From Bacteroidales bacterium UBA5621 (GTDB lineage Bacteria > Bacteroidota > Bacteroidia > Bacteroidales > VadinHA17), in NCBI GenBank assembly GCA_002424525.1, contig DIKJ01000106.1, positions 5,718-16,467 of the forward strand: a stretch of DNA of 10,750 nucleotides, given 5' to 3'. The notes beneath the pieces were generated by a model. That model saw nothing but the letters and a program-made list of their open reading frames with translations. It did no database searches and was not told where the DNA came from. Positions within the stretch are counted from its first letter, which is position 1; each line of letters opens with the position of its first letter. Positions 1 to 7,990 of the stretch are shown piece after piece. A program made the position numbers and the translations under genes.

Positions 1-3
1 CAT
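1..3 (-). other. Probable start codon of the next gene downstream of etfA
   Basis: Read on the minus strand, the etfA stop TAG is followed by five bases and then ATG, which is the last complete codon before the window edge. The spacing fits an operon in which a third gene follows etfBA. In many bacteria that gene is an acyl-CoA dehydrogenase, but nothing of its coding sequence is visible here, so the product is unknown. A chance ATG cannot be excluded. Confidence 0.35.
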
Positions 4-8
4 TATCC

Positions 9-980
9 CTACCTTCCCTTGATGCTACGTACTGCTTCCACGAGCTTCGGCAGGACTTTCATTGCATCGCCGACAATCCCGTACTGTGCCGCCTCAAAGA
101 TCGGAGCATCCTTGTCGGTATTGATCGCCACAATATATTTTGATGAGCTCACTCCTGCCAGGTGCTGTGTAGCGCCTGATATCCCGACAGCAATGTACAG
201 ATTGGGAGCAATTATTTTTCCTGTCTGACCCGTATGTTCTTCATGAGGCCTCCAGCCTTCATCGGAGACCGGCCTTGAACATGCGGTTGCAGCTCCGAGA
301 AGCCCGGCCAGCTCAACAAGCGGTGGCCAGTTTTCCGGCGATTTCATACCCCTGCCCCCTGACACAACTATATCGGCATCCGTCAGAATTACCTGCCCTG
401 ACTGCTTCTGCGTCTCCCTGATTGCTGTCCTGACAAGCGATCCGTCTATGCCTGACTGCACTTTTTCCAGGACAATGTTTTTCGGCTTCTCAGCCACGTC
501 AAAAGAGTTCTGGGCAAGGGTAAGGATCCTGATGTCCGATTTTATTACCAGGTGTGCAAATGCGTTCCCCGAATATGTTCTTTTATAGACTGTGAACGGA
601 TTGAGGTTAAGCGGCAGTTTACTTACTCCCGATCCTATGCCGGCTTTCAGCCTGACTGATATTCTGGGTGCCAGGGCCTTGCCTGAGTTATTGTTTGCCA
701 GGATTATGACTTTTGACCCCTCTTTCACTGCGATGTCAGAAAGAATTTGTGCATAAGCCTGGTTATCAAGAATCTTCAGACTATCACCAATGATATTTAT
801 TGCCTTCTCAGCACCATATCTTCCCAGTTCATTTAAAACGGTGTCATCTGTTTCGCCGATCGTTACGGCAGTAACCGTTGTATTGAGCATTTCAGCTATT
901 GCCGAAGCATAGGAGACGAGCTCGAAGGAGAGCTTTTTGAATTTTCCGTCCCAGTTCTCTGTATATACTAAAACTGACAT
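9..980 (-). CDS. etfA: Electron transfer flavoprotein subunit alpha
   Basis: Encodes a 323-residue EtfA, the FAD-carrying subunit of the cytoplasmic ETF heterodimer that passes electrons from acyl-CoA and other dehydrogenases to an ETF:quinone oxidoreductase or similar acceptor. The N-terminal nucleotide-binding-like domain spans about residues 1-170. The C-terminal FAD domain (about 195-318) shows the family signatures: [12 protein letters not shown] (207-218), SRP (235-237), GQTGK (251-255), GISGATQH (266-273) and [14 protein letters not shown] (292-305). Length is normal for the family. ATG starts at 980; there is no Shine-Dalgarno sequence, which is usual in Bacteroidota. The gene lies 33 bases downstream of etfB on the same strand and is almost certainly cotranscribed with it. 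The sequence alone does not settle whether the pair is bifurcating or not; no bifurcation partner gene is visible. Confidence 0.97.
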   Translation of the reverse strand: MSVLVYTENWDGKFKKLSFELVSYASAIAEMLNTTVTAVTIGETDDTVLNELGRYGAEKAINIIGDSLKILDNQAYAQILSDIAVKEGSKVIILANNNSGKALAPRISVRLKAGIGSGVSKLPLNLNPFTVYKRTYSGNAFAHLVIKSDIRILTLAQNSFDVAEKPKNIVLEKVQSGIDGSLVRTAIRETQKQSGQVILTDADIVVSGGRGMKSPENWPPLVELAGLLGAATACSRPVSDEGWRPHEEHTGQTGKIIAPNLYIAVGISGATQHLAGVSSSKYIVAINTDKDAPIFEAAQYGIVGDAMKVLPKLVEAVRSIKGR

Positions 981-1013
981 ATTGCAAATGGTTAATTTTG
1001 AAACAATTAATAA

Positions 1014-1763
1014 TTAAATGACCTTGGCTTCGTTTTGAAGCAGATCGATCAGCTGAGCCGGATTATCGGGATCGATAAACCTGCATGCAGCTCTAGGTGC
1101 CGGTTTTTCAAAAACCTGAACCTCAGTAAGGGGTTCAACGGGTACCGGTTCATAAACTCTGATCTGTTTTGACCTGGCCATCATGATACCCCGCATTGCG
1201 GCTATCCGCGGCTCTTTGGCTATTCCCTTCTGAACAATTGCAACCAGTGGGGTAGTCATTGCAACAACCTCCCTCCCTCCGTCTATTTCACGCGTCATCA
1301 CCGGCTGATTGTTGCTGATGGTTAATCCCGAGACAGCCGAAACTGATCCTGTTCCGAGAGACTCTGCTATCATCCCGCCTACTGCTGATCCGTTGAAGTC
1401 GCTTGACTCTATCCCGCACATAATGATGTCGAACTGCTCTTTCCTGATTACCTCTGCCAGCTGAAGAGCAACAAAATAAGCATCTGACGAACCGGCATTG
1501 ACCCTTACAGCGTCGTCAGCACCGATGGCCAGGGCTTTTCTAATCGTGGGTTCCGAATCAGCCTTGCCGACATGAGCAACAGTAACCGACTTAATGCCGT
1601 TTGAAGGATCATCTCTCAGCTCCAGGGCCCGTGTAAGCGATAATTCATCCCAGGGATTTATCACCCACTGGATTCCTGTTGTGTCGATGGCCTTGTTGCC
1701 TTCAGCGAACCTGATCTTTGTGGTGGTATCAGGAACATTGCTGATACAAACTAATATCTTCAT
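1014..1763 (-). CDS. etfB: Electron transfer flavoprotein subunit beta
   Basis: Encodes a 249-residue EtfB, the partner of EtfA in the soluble ETF heterodimer; EtfB normally holds AMP or, in bifurcating forms, a second FAD. Family features are the N-terminal MKILVCISNVPDTTTKI, INPWDELSLTRALELRD (35-51), the RKALAIGADDAVRV stretch (75-88), the nucleotide-loop region IESSDFNGSAVGGMIAESLG (118-137), REIDGGRE (158-165), and the recognition-loop segment RIAAMRGIMMARSKQI (186-201). The C-terminal tail (about 215-245) contains FEKPAPRAACRFID and would wrap around EtfA. The DFNGSAVGGM loop resembles what I recall of Bacteroidota EtfB proteins and differs from the mitochondrial-type consensus. It is the first gene of the etfBA unit, preceded by a well-matched Bacteroidota promoter and a leader of about 55 bases. 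Start ATG at 1763; no Shine-Dalgarno sequence. Confidence 0.97.
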   Translation of the reverse strand: MKILVCISNVPDTTTKIRFAEGNKAIDTTGIQWVINPWDELSLTRALELRDDPSNGIKSVTVAHVGKADSEPTIRKALAIGADDAVRVNAGSSDAYFVALQLAEVIRKEQFDIIMCGIESSDFNGSAVGGMIAESLGTGSVSAVSGLTISNNQPVMTREIDGGREVVAMTTPLVAIVQKGIAKEPRIAAMRGIMMARSKQIRVYEPVPVEPLTEVQVFEKPAPRAACRFIDPDNPAQLIDLLQNEAKVI

Positions 1764-1824
1764 CAGTAAAGAGTTTAATGTTTAACTGCCTGATATTTAT
1801 TGGTCAAATCTCTCATCGAGGCGG

Positions 1825-1855
1825 CAAATATAATAATTAATGGTTCATTATCAAA
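1825..1855 (-). promoter_or_regulatory. Bacteroidota-type promoter for etfBA
   Basis: On the minus strand, TTTG (1855-1852) is followed by exactly 19 bases and then TATATTTG (1832-1825). This matches the Bacteroidota primary sigma consensus, -33 TTTG and -7 TAnnTTTG, at every fixed position. Transcription would start near 1818, giving a leader of about 55 bases before the etfB ATG. It is the best promoter seen in the window and supports treating etfBA as one transcription unit. Confidence 0.75.
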
Positions 1856-1936
1856 CCCGGGAATTTCTGTCAACTGTGGGAAAATTACAAATATTAAACA
1901 TAAATTCGCACCCCTGAATCATTAACAAATCACAAT

Positions 1937-2866
1937 TTGTCATACGGCCTCAACATAAGGACCTATCTTGCTGTTTCACTGGCTATGATCTTCTGGGCCT
2001 TTTCATTCATCTGGTTCAAGGTCGCCAACCAGACGTTCAAGCCGATTACTATCGTATTCCTGCGCCTTGTGATCTCAATCGCCGTTCTTGGCATTTACCT
2101 GTTTCTTTCGAAGAATTTCACAAAAATACGGAAAGAAGATCGTAAGCTCTTTTTTGTACTGGCCCTTTTCGAACCCTTTTTCTATTTCCTGGGAGAGAGT
2201 TTCGGCCTTACCTACGTCTCCGCAACCGTAGGCTCGGTGGTAATATCGACAATCCCGGTTTTTGTGGCAATCGGAGCCTGGATGCTCTTCAGGGAGAGGC
2301 TCAGGGCCGTTAACTATGCAGGAATAATCCTGTCGTTCATTGGCGTCCTCGCTTTCATACTCAATACAGACGGTTCTTTTTCATTCAGCATCAAAGGGTT
2401 GGCCCTTCTCTTCCTCGCTGTCTTTTCTGCGGTTGGCTACAATCTCACACTGACCCGGCTCCTTGGCTCATACACTCCCGTATTTATAGTGGCAGTTCAG
2501 AGTGTGATAGGAGCATTTCTTTTCCTTCCGATATTCCTGATAACGGACCTTGGCGACTTTATGCAAACCACTCTGACCCTCAGGAATCTCCTTCCCGTTG
2601 TCGAGCTGGCTATCTTCGCTTCGTGCGGGGCCTTCATCCTCTTCGCATACTCCGTAAAAAAAATGGGGATTTCGAAGGTTAATGTCTTTACAAACTCCAT
2701 ACCGGTGCTGACAGCGATCTTCTCCTTCTTTATCCTTGGTGAAAAACTGACCATTCAGAATGCTATAGGAATGATGATCGTAATAACCGGCCTCTTCCTT
2801 TCCCAGCTTAACGGCAGAAAGAAAAAGACCGACGATGCCCTTGTTCTGACCGGCAAAACAGCCTGA
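1937..2866 (+). CDS. DMT-superfamily transporter, EamA family (two EamA domains)
   Basis: Encodes a 309-residue inner-membrane protein of the drug/metabolite transporter superfamily. Ten hydrophobic segments are visible, arranged as two EamA repeats (about residues 10-140 and 152-290). The first repeat carries the typical AMIFWAFSFIWFKV helix (16-29) and a repeat-end helix IILSFIGVLAFIL. The second ends with IGMMIVITGLFLSQL and a short basic, lysine-rich tail. Such proteins export or exchange amino acids, metabolites or other small molecules; the substrate cannot be read from sequence. The start is TTG at 1937: the frame is open upstream only to a TAA at 1901, and the next ATG (1985) would cut into the first helix. 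The gene is divergent from etfBA and is followed by a 90-base gap before porQ, so it is probably a single-gene unit. Confidence 0.9.
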   Translation: MSYGLNIRTYLAVSLAMIFWAFSFIWFKVANQTFKPITIVFLRLVISIAVLGIYLFLSKNFTKIRKEDRKLFFVLALFEPFFYFLGESFGLTYVSATVGSVVISTIPVFVAIGAWMLFRERLRAVNYAGIILSFIGVLAFILNTDGSFSFSIKGLALLFLAVFSAVGYNLTLTRLLGSYTPVFIVAVQSVIGAFLFLPIFLITDLGDFMQTTLTLRNLLPVVELAIFASCGAFILFAYSVKKMGISKVNVFTNSIPVLTAIFSFFILGEKLTIQNAIGMMIVITGLFLSQLNGRKKKTDDALVLTGKTA

Positions 2867-2907
2867 CCACTCATTTGCACCGGAAAAAGGTTTTTGGCAG
2901 TTCCACC

Positions 2908-2939
2908 TTTAATCAACCCGCTAAATATTAGTATCTTTA
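2908..2939 (+). promoter_or_regulatory. Weak candidate promoter upstream of porQ
   Basis: TTTA (2908-2911), 20 bases, then TATCTTTA (2932-2939) resembles TTTG...TAnnTTTG, with the last base of each box mismatched. It lies 17 bases before the porQ ATG, so the leader would be only about 10 bases. It would serve a porQ-cmk-ispH transcript. AT-rich sequence makes chance matches common, so confidence is low. Confidence 0.3.
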
Positions 2940-2956
2940 AACATGGAATTATTGCC

Positions 2957-3994
2957 ATGGTAAAAAGAGCTCTGATAATACTCCTTTCAGTGATCGCTTT
3001 TACTCCCCTCTCCTCACAGACGGGCGGAGATAATGTCTATGAATTCCTTAACCTGACTCAATCGGGCCTGGTCGCATCTCTCGGAGGATCTAATGTCTCC
3101 CTGCCGGCCGGCAATCTGAACCTCGCCTGGCATAATCCTGCACTTCTCAGCGCAGGCATGGATAAGAATCTGGCACTTAATTATGTCAATTACCTTGCGG
3201 GGATAAATTATGGACTCGTCCTATGGTCACAGTCATTTGCCGGAAAAGGGAATTTTGCAGGGGGGCTTGCATACCTGAATTACGGGTCTTTCACCGAGGC
3301 TGATGAAACGGGTGCGATAACCGGAAGTTTCAGAGCTTCGGAGTATGCGTTTTCCTTTATTTACTCGCGTGAGATCGATTCCTCATTCTCTGCAGGCATA
3401 AATTTCAAGCCTGTGCTGTCTCATCTCGAGAAGTACAGCTCTTTCGGATTTGCTTTCGATGCAGGTGTGGCGTGGCATAGTCCCGGCAGACTCCTTTCTG
3501 CCGGACTTGTCCTGCGTAACATCGGTTTTCAGCTCACTTCGTATGCCGGTGAGCCCCGGCAAAAACTCCCTTTTGAGATAGAAGCAGGATTCTCCGGCAA
3601 ACCTGAAAATGCTCCCTTCCGGTTTTCCCTCACTTTGCGACATCTTGAGAAATTTGACCTGACTCACGATTACAGTCCATCATCCGCCGGAGAGAGTTCC
3701 GGAGGTCCCTTTTCCGACGGATTCCTGGAGAATCTCATGCGGCATGTCATTCTCGGCGCTGAGGTGATACCTCACAAAAACCTCTATCTGAGTGCAGGTT
3801 ATAACTACCAGAGAAAGAGAGAATTGCAGATCGAATCAAAGGTTTCGACTGTTGGGTTCTCCTGGGGATTCGGGATCAATACCACTGTTCTGGCTGTTGA
3901 ATTCGGAAGGGCAAACTATCATCTTGCCGGATCATCAAATCATGTATCGCTGATTGCGAGACCTGATCTTTTATACAAAAAGTTCCGCGACTGA
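2957..3994 (+). CDS. porQ: Type IX secretion system-associated outer membrane protein PorQ
   Basis: Encodes a 345-residue exported beta-barrel-like protein matching PorQ. In Porphyromonas-type T9SS, PorQ is a PorP/PorV-related outer-membrane component needed for the attachment step of cargo proteins. Residues 1-20 form a signal peptide (basic MVKR, hydrophobic core, SS), and the mature protein would begin at Gln21. The N-terminal part has NVYEFLNLTQSG (26-37) followed by a Gly/Ala-rich strand and the family-typical WHNPALL (58-64). The rest alternates short amphipathic strands and Gly turns up to GRANYHLAGSSNHVSL near the C-terminus. I chose ATG 2957 because it gives a proper signal peptide; a longer reading from 2894 would put 21 unlikely residues in front of it. 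cmk follows after 50 bases, and this porQ-cmk linkage itself supports the call. No other T9SS gene is in the window. Confidence 0.85.
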   Translation: MVKRALIILLSVIAFTPLSSQTGGDNVYEFLNLTQSGLVASLGGSNVSLPAGNLNLAWHNPALLSAGMDKNLALNYVNYLAGINYGLVLWSQSFAGKGNFAGGLAYLNYGSFTEADETGAITGSFRASEYAFSFIYSREIDSSFSAGINFKPVLSHLEKYSSFGFAFDAGVAWHSPGRLLSAGLVLRNIGFQLTSYAGEPRQKLPFEIEAGFSGKPENAPFRFSLTLRHLEKFDLTHDYSPSSAGESSGGPFSDGFLENLMRHVILGAEVIPHKNLYLSAGYNYQRKRELQIESKVSTVGFSWGFGINTTVLAVEFGRANYHLAGSSNHVSLIARPDLLYKKFRD

Positions 3995-4044
3995 TATTGC
4001 TTGGGGATTCCATTCATTATTTTAATCTTTGTGAACTGAAAATT

Positions 4045-4737
4045 ATGAAAAGGCTTACAATAGCAATTGACGGTTATTCCTCGTGCGGCAAGAGTACTTT
4101 TGCCAAAGCTATCGCAAAGGAACTGAACTATATCTATATCGACAGCGGAGCTATGTACAGGGCAGTGACCCTCTACTGTATGCGCAGGGAATTTGTCGGA
4201 AAGGGATTTATCGACCTCACCGCGATCCTTTCGGAACTTAAGGATATTCATATAGAATTTGTTTATAACCCGGATATAGCTGAGTATGAAACATATCTGA
4301 ACTCCGAAAATGTTGAGATGGAGATCCGGAGCATTGAAGTAACGGAACATGTCAGCAGGATAAGCCAGATAAATGAAGTAAGGTTTATGATGGTGGAACT
4401 GCAGAGGCAGATAGGCGTGCTCAAGGGAATAGTGATGGATGGCCGTGACATAGGAACTGTTGTTTTTCCCGATGCTGATATAAAGATCTTCATGACAGCC
4501 TCTGTGGATATAAGAGCTGGAAGAAGGCTGAAAGAGCTGAGGGGCCGGAATATCCAGGCAGATTTAGACGATATCAGACAAAAGATCATTCTGCGTGATT
4601 TAACAGACGAAAACCGGGATATAAGCCCTTTAAGAAGAGCCGACGATGCCATAATTCTCGATAACAGCCGGATGACAGTCGAACAACAGATGGACTGGGT
4701 CAGGAAAATAATACAGGAAAAGTTAAATGCAGGTTGA
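4045..4737 (+). CDS. cmk: Cytidylate kinase
   Basis: Encodes a 230-residue CMP/dCMP kinase, which transfers phosphate from ATP to (d)CMP in pyrimidine salvage and nucleotide supply in the cytoplasm. The P-loop is GYSSCGKST (10-18). Substrate-binding signatures are DSGAMYRAV (33-41), RSIEVTEHVSRIS (95-107) and MDGRDIGTVVFPDADIKIFMTA split across 131-152. The lid contributes RAGRRLKEL (157-165), and the C-terminal region has the RD...RDxSPLRRADDAIILD pattern (184-206). Length is typical. ATG 4045 puts the P-loop ten residues from the N-terminus as expected; an upstream in-frame extension from 3997 has no family counterpart. It follows porQ by 50 bases and overlaps the start of ispH by 11 bases, consistent with translational coupling. 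Confidence 0.97.
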   Translation: MKRLTIAIDGYSSCGKSTFAKAIAKELNYIYIDSGAMYRAVTLYCMRREFVGKGFIDLTAILSELKDIHIEFVYNPDIAEYETYLNSENVEMEIRSIEVTEHVSRISQINEVRFMMVELQRQIGVLKGIVMDGRDIGTVVFPDADIKIFMTASVDIRAGRRLKELRGRNIQADLDDIRQKIILRDLTDENRDISPLRRADDAIILDNSRMTVEQQMDWVRKIIQEKLNAG

Positions 4738-5608
4738 CGCAGACAAAGAATCAGGGTTCTGCTTCGGTGTTCAAAATGCAGTAAAAATAGCCGAAGAGGC
4801 TCTTTTAAGGGGAGAAAAGGTCTATTCTCTCGGCGATATAGTGCATAACGAAAGAGAGATCGGACGCCTTGCATCTCTCGGCCTGATAACAATTACACAC
4901 GATCAGTTCTCAAGTCTTAAAAACTGCAGGGTACTTATAAGAGCTCACGGAGAGCCTCCCGAAACATATCTGACGGCCGAACGGAACAATATCGGGATAA
5001 TCGAGGCTACCTGCCCTATCGTCAGAAAACTGCAGGCAAGGATCAGAAAGACATGGATCAGGGCAAGGGAAGAATCCGGACAGGTACTCATTTACGGAAA
5101 ACCCGGCCACGCTGAAGTGAAGGGCCTGATCGGACAGACCAATGGTGAAGGAATACTTATTTCAGGTCCTGGCGATATCAGCAGGGCTGACCTGTCAAAG
5201 CCTGTTTATCTCTTTTCACAGACAACGATGGGCAGAAGTGATTACAGGAATATTGCCAGGCTTATCCGCGAGGGAATGAGAGAAAATGGAGTGACAGATC
5301 CTGACAGGCTCCTGACGGTAAACAATACTATCTGCGGTCAGGTTTCGAACAGGGAACCCCATCTGAGGGAGTTTGCCGCGAACCACGACGTAATTATATT
5401 CGTGAGCGGGAGGGAGAGTTCAAACGGCCGCCACCTGTTCGGCGTGTGCAGGAGCGTTAATCCTAACTCCTATTTTATATCATCTCCCGAAGAAATTGAT
5501 GCCTCATGGTTCATAGGTAAAAGCTCCGCAGGAGTTTGCGGTGCCACTTCAACTCCAAAATGGCTTATCGGGGAAGTATATGAATATATACTGAATCTCG
5601 GACTTTAG
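4727..5608 (+). CDS. ispH: 4-hydroxy-3-methylbut-2-enyl diphosphate reductase
   Basis: Encodes a 293-residue IspH (LytB), the iron-sulfur enzyme that reduces HMBPP to IPP and DMAPP in the last step of the MEP isoprenoid pathway. The three conserved cluster cysteines are Cys12 (SGFCFGV), Cys96 (EATCPIV) and Cys203 (NTICGQV). Active-site residues known from the family are present: His40 (DIVHN), His74 (RAHGEPP), His128 and Glu130 (GKPGHAEVKGLIGQT), Thr167 (FSQTT), the Ser/Asn pair in SGRESSNGRHLF (227-238), and the C-terminal GVCGATSTPKWLIGEV (269-284). Length is that of the short bacterial form with no fused ribosomal S1 domain. ATG 4727 lies inside the end of cmk. Its stop is one base from the stop of the opposing copA gene. 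It implies the MEP rather than the mevalonate route. Confidence 0.98.
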   Translation: MQVDADKESGFCFGVQNAVKIAEEALLRGEKVYSLGDIVHNEREIGRLASLGLITITHDQFSSLKNCRVLIRAHGEPPETYLTAERNNIGIIEATCPIVRKLQARIRKTWIRAREESGQVLIYGKPGHAEVKGLIGQTNGEGILISGPGDISRADLSKPVYLFSQTTMGRSDYRNIARLIREGMRENGVTDPDRLLTVNNTICGQVSNREPHLREFAANHDVIIFVSGRESSNGRHLFGVCRSVNPNSYFISSPEEIDASWFIGKSSAGVCGATSTPKWLIGEVYEYILNLGL

Positions 5609-5609
5609 T

Positions 5610-7913
5610 TCAGACAGAGTACTTAAGGCGCAGGCTGTTGGTCACTACGCTGATACTGCTCAGTGCCATGGCTGCTCCTGCGATCATCGGATTGAGCAGG
5701 AATCCGTTCAGGGGATAGAGGACCCCTGCCGCCAGCGGAATGCCGATAATGTTATATATAAATGCCCAGAAAAGGTTCTGCCTGATGGTCCTTACCGTAT
5801 TGCGGCTCAGCCTGATCGCTGACGGTATGATCGACAGGTCGTTGCTTAAAAGTGTCATCTTTGCCGCATCGATGGCGATATCCGATCCTTTGCCCATGGC
5901 AATGCTTATGTCAGCTGTTGCCAGGGCCTGACTGTCGTTTATGCCGTCTCCGACCATTCCAACAACTTTCCCCTCCTTCCGGAGTTCCGTAATGAAATCA
6001 GCCTTGTCGGAAGGAAGCATCTGAGCCCGGTAGTTAATGATGCCTGTCTTTTTTGCTACAGCCTCCGCAGTCTTTAAGTTGTCGCCTGTGATCATATATA
6101 CTTCTATACCGCTCTTTATGAGCTGATTCACCGCATCCGCCGACCCGTCTTTTATTTTATCTGTAACCGCCAGTACTGCAAGTACATTATTGCTGTCAGA
6201 AAAGAATATCACGCTCTTTGCTTCCGCCTCCCACTGGTTTGCGAGCACCGCAAGCTTCTGACCGGTTTTTATGCCTTTTTCGTTCATCAGCCTCGCTCCT
6301 CCGGCATAATAGCGGGTACCGCCATAATCTCCGGATATCCCTTTGCCTGTTATGCTTTCAATATCATCCAGCGGAACATTCCCTGCTTTGCCTGCGAGGA
6401 AGTTCACGACAGATTCAGCCAGAGGATGTTCCGACCGGCTCTCGAGAGTATAGAGAATATCTGCATACAGACTATTCTCGCCGCCATTCTCATCTGACCA
6501 TACGGTCTTTTCCACAGATGGTTTTCCCTCGGTGATGGTGCCGGTCTTGTCGAGCACCAGCGCATTCATTCTGTGAGCCTGCTCCAGGGCCTCAGCATCC
6601 CTTATCAGAATGTTCTTCTCGGCACCCTTCCCTATACCCACCATTATCGCGGTGGGTGTGGCGAGCCCCAGAGCGCAGGGACAGGCAATCACCAGTACCG
6701 TGATCATTGAGAGAATTCCCTGGATCAATCCGTTCTGCCCCCCGAACAGAAACCAGGCAAAGAATGTTATTATCGAGATTATCACAACAACGGGCACAAA
6801 GATCCCGGCTATCCTGTCGACCAGTTTCTGTACCGGGGCTTTGCTCCCCTGAGCCTCCTGAACCATTCTGATTATACTGCTCAACAGAGTATCGGTACCC
6901 ACTTTCTCAGCCTTGTACTGGAAGCTTCCCTTCTGGTTAACCGTTCCTGCAAAAACAGCTTTGCCCTTTTCCTTCAGTACAGGCACAGGTTCGCCCGTGA
7001 TCATGCTTTCGTCAACGTAACTGCTTCCCCCGGCCACTGTGCCGTCGACAGCCAGTTTCTCCCCTGGTCGGGCGAGAATGGTATCTCCGGCCTTAACGGC
7101 TGAGATAAGAAACTCTTTCGTTGTGCCGTCCTTAAGGACCTTGAAAACTGTTTTGGGCTGGAGGCCTATAAGCTTCTTGATAGATGCGGAGGTATTTGCC
7201 TTTGCCCCCTCTTCAAGCAGTCTGCCCAGAAGGATCAGTGCAATGATCACTCCGGCGGCTTCGAACCAGACGTGCGCATGCAGTCCCCTGTTGTGCCAGA
7301 AACCCGGGAAAAATGTATTGAAGGTGCTGAACAGGTAAGCTATCCCTGTGCTCAGCGAGACCAGCGTATCCATGCTGGCCTGCCTGTGCCTCGCCTGCTT
7401 CCAGGCGTTTATGAAAAATCCCCTCCCCAGCCAGGTCACAATCGGTGTCGCCAGTGCCCACATGATCAGCGTGGCGTAGGGTATATTCATGAAAACCATG
7501 CTTATCAGCACAAGAGGCACAGCCAGGATAATAGCCCATATTGTCCTGCTCCTCAATGAGCGGTATCTTGCAATCTCAATATTCTCGACCTCCTTCCTGG
7601 CATTCTCCGATTCATCCGTAATAAGATCATAACCAATGGAGGTGACCGACTCCCTGAGAGCCTGAGGATTGATAGCGGAAGGGTCAAACTCTATTGTTGC
7701 TATCTGTGAAGCAAGATTGACGCTTGCTTTCACCACACCAGGTTGTTTGTTCAGGGTCGATTCGACATTTGCGGAGCATGAAGCACACGACATGCCGGTG
7801 ACAGGGAACTGCTTCTTCAGTATGTCTTTACCAGCTTTTTCATCCTGACGTCCATCATCTTCTTCAGCTTCCGCGGGAACTGACCCGTTATCCGCCTTTT
7901 TCCTTTCAGCCAT
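5610..7913 (-). CDS. copA: Copper-exporting P-type ATPase (P1B-type)
   Basis: Encodes a 767-residue inner-membrane ATPase that pumps Cu(I) out of the cytoplasm. A charged, low-complexity N-terminal stretch (1-34) precedes one HMA metal-binding domain (about 35-100) with GMSCASC (Cys43, Cys46). Eight membrane segments follow. Hallmarks are TGE in the actuator domain (306-308), CPC in the sixth helix (411-413), the phosphorylation motif DKTGT (455-459, Asp455), the P1B His-Pro in SEHPLAE (496-497), TGDN (609-612), and the hinge GDGIND (655-660). Tyr720-Asn721 in helix 7 and MALSSIS in helix 8 (749-755) are the Cu(I)-type residues. I start at ATG 7913; a further 10 codons from TTG 7943 add nothing recognisable. 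No copper chaperone or CopY/CueR-type regulator is adjacent. It may be cotranscribed with the DUF1080 gene 77 bases upstream. Its stop is separated from that of ispH by one base. Confidence 0.96.
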   Translation of the reverse strand: MAERKKADNGSVPAEAEEDDGRQDEKAGKDILKKQFPVTGMSCASCSANVESTLNKQPGVVKASVNLASQIATIEFDPSAINPQALRESVTSIGYDLITDESENARKEVENIEIARYRSLRSRTIWAIILAVPLVLISMVFMNIPYATLIMWALATPIVTWLGRGFFINAWKQARHRQASMDTLVSLSTGIAYLFSTFNTFFPGFWHNRGLHAHVWFEAAGVIIALILLGRLLEEGAKANTSASIKKLIGLQPKTVFKVLKDGTTKEFLISAVKAGDTILARPGEKLAVDGTVAGGSSYVDESMITGEPVPVLKEKGKAVFAGTVNQKGSFQYKAEKVGTDTLLSSIIRMVQEAQGSKAPVQKLVDRIAGIFVPVVVIISIITFFAWFLFGGQNGLIQGILSMITVLVIACPCALGLATPTAIMVGIGKGAEKNILIRDAEALEQAHRMNALVLDKTGTITEGKPSVEKTVWSDENGGENSLYADILYTLESRSEHPLAESVVNFLAGKAGNVPLDDIESITGKGISGDYGGTRYYAGGARLMNEKGIKTGQKLAVLANQWEAEAKSVIFFSDSNNVLAVLAVTDKIKDGSADAVNQLIKSGIEVYMITGDNLKTAEAVAKKTGIINYRAQMLPSDKADFITELRKEGKVVGMVGDGINDSQALATADISIAMGKGSDIAIDAAKMTLLSNDLSIIPSAIRLSRNTVRTIRQNLFWAFIYNIIGIPLAAGVLYPLNGFLLNPMIAGAAMALSSISVVTNSLRLKYSV

Positions 7914-7990
7914 ACAATTAATGATTTTACAATGATTGAACAATTGCTGATGAATAAAGTTTAGATGAAATCAGATCCCCGCTTACCTGG

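Noticed and set aside
1764..1936. Search for a small RNA, riboswitch or tRNA in the largest intergenic gap
   Set aside because: Apart from the etfBA promoter, I could see no cloverleaf, conserved riboswitch core or stable hairpin by eye.
2883..2902. A5/T5 inverted repeat after the DMT transporter stop, considered as a terminator
   Set aside because: The stem is five A-T pairs with a two-base loop and no flanking GC pairs, so it would not be stable and has no proper U-tract.
4263..4892. A 209-codon minus-strand open frame across cmk and the start of ispH
   Set aside because: It is fully antisense to two well-identified enzymes, its translation is rich in Ser, Leu and Ile with no recognisable domain, and no promoter is seen. 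It is a frame shadow.
7213..7559. Overlapping open frames on both strands inside copA
   Set aside because: The copA frame here encodes conserved membrane segments and the actuator domain; the alternative frames have no recognisable features.
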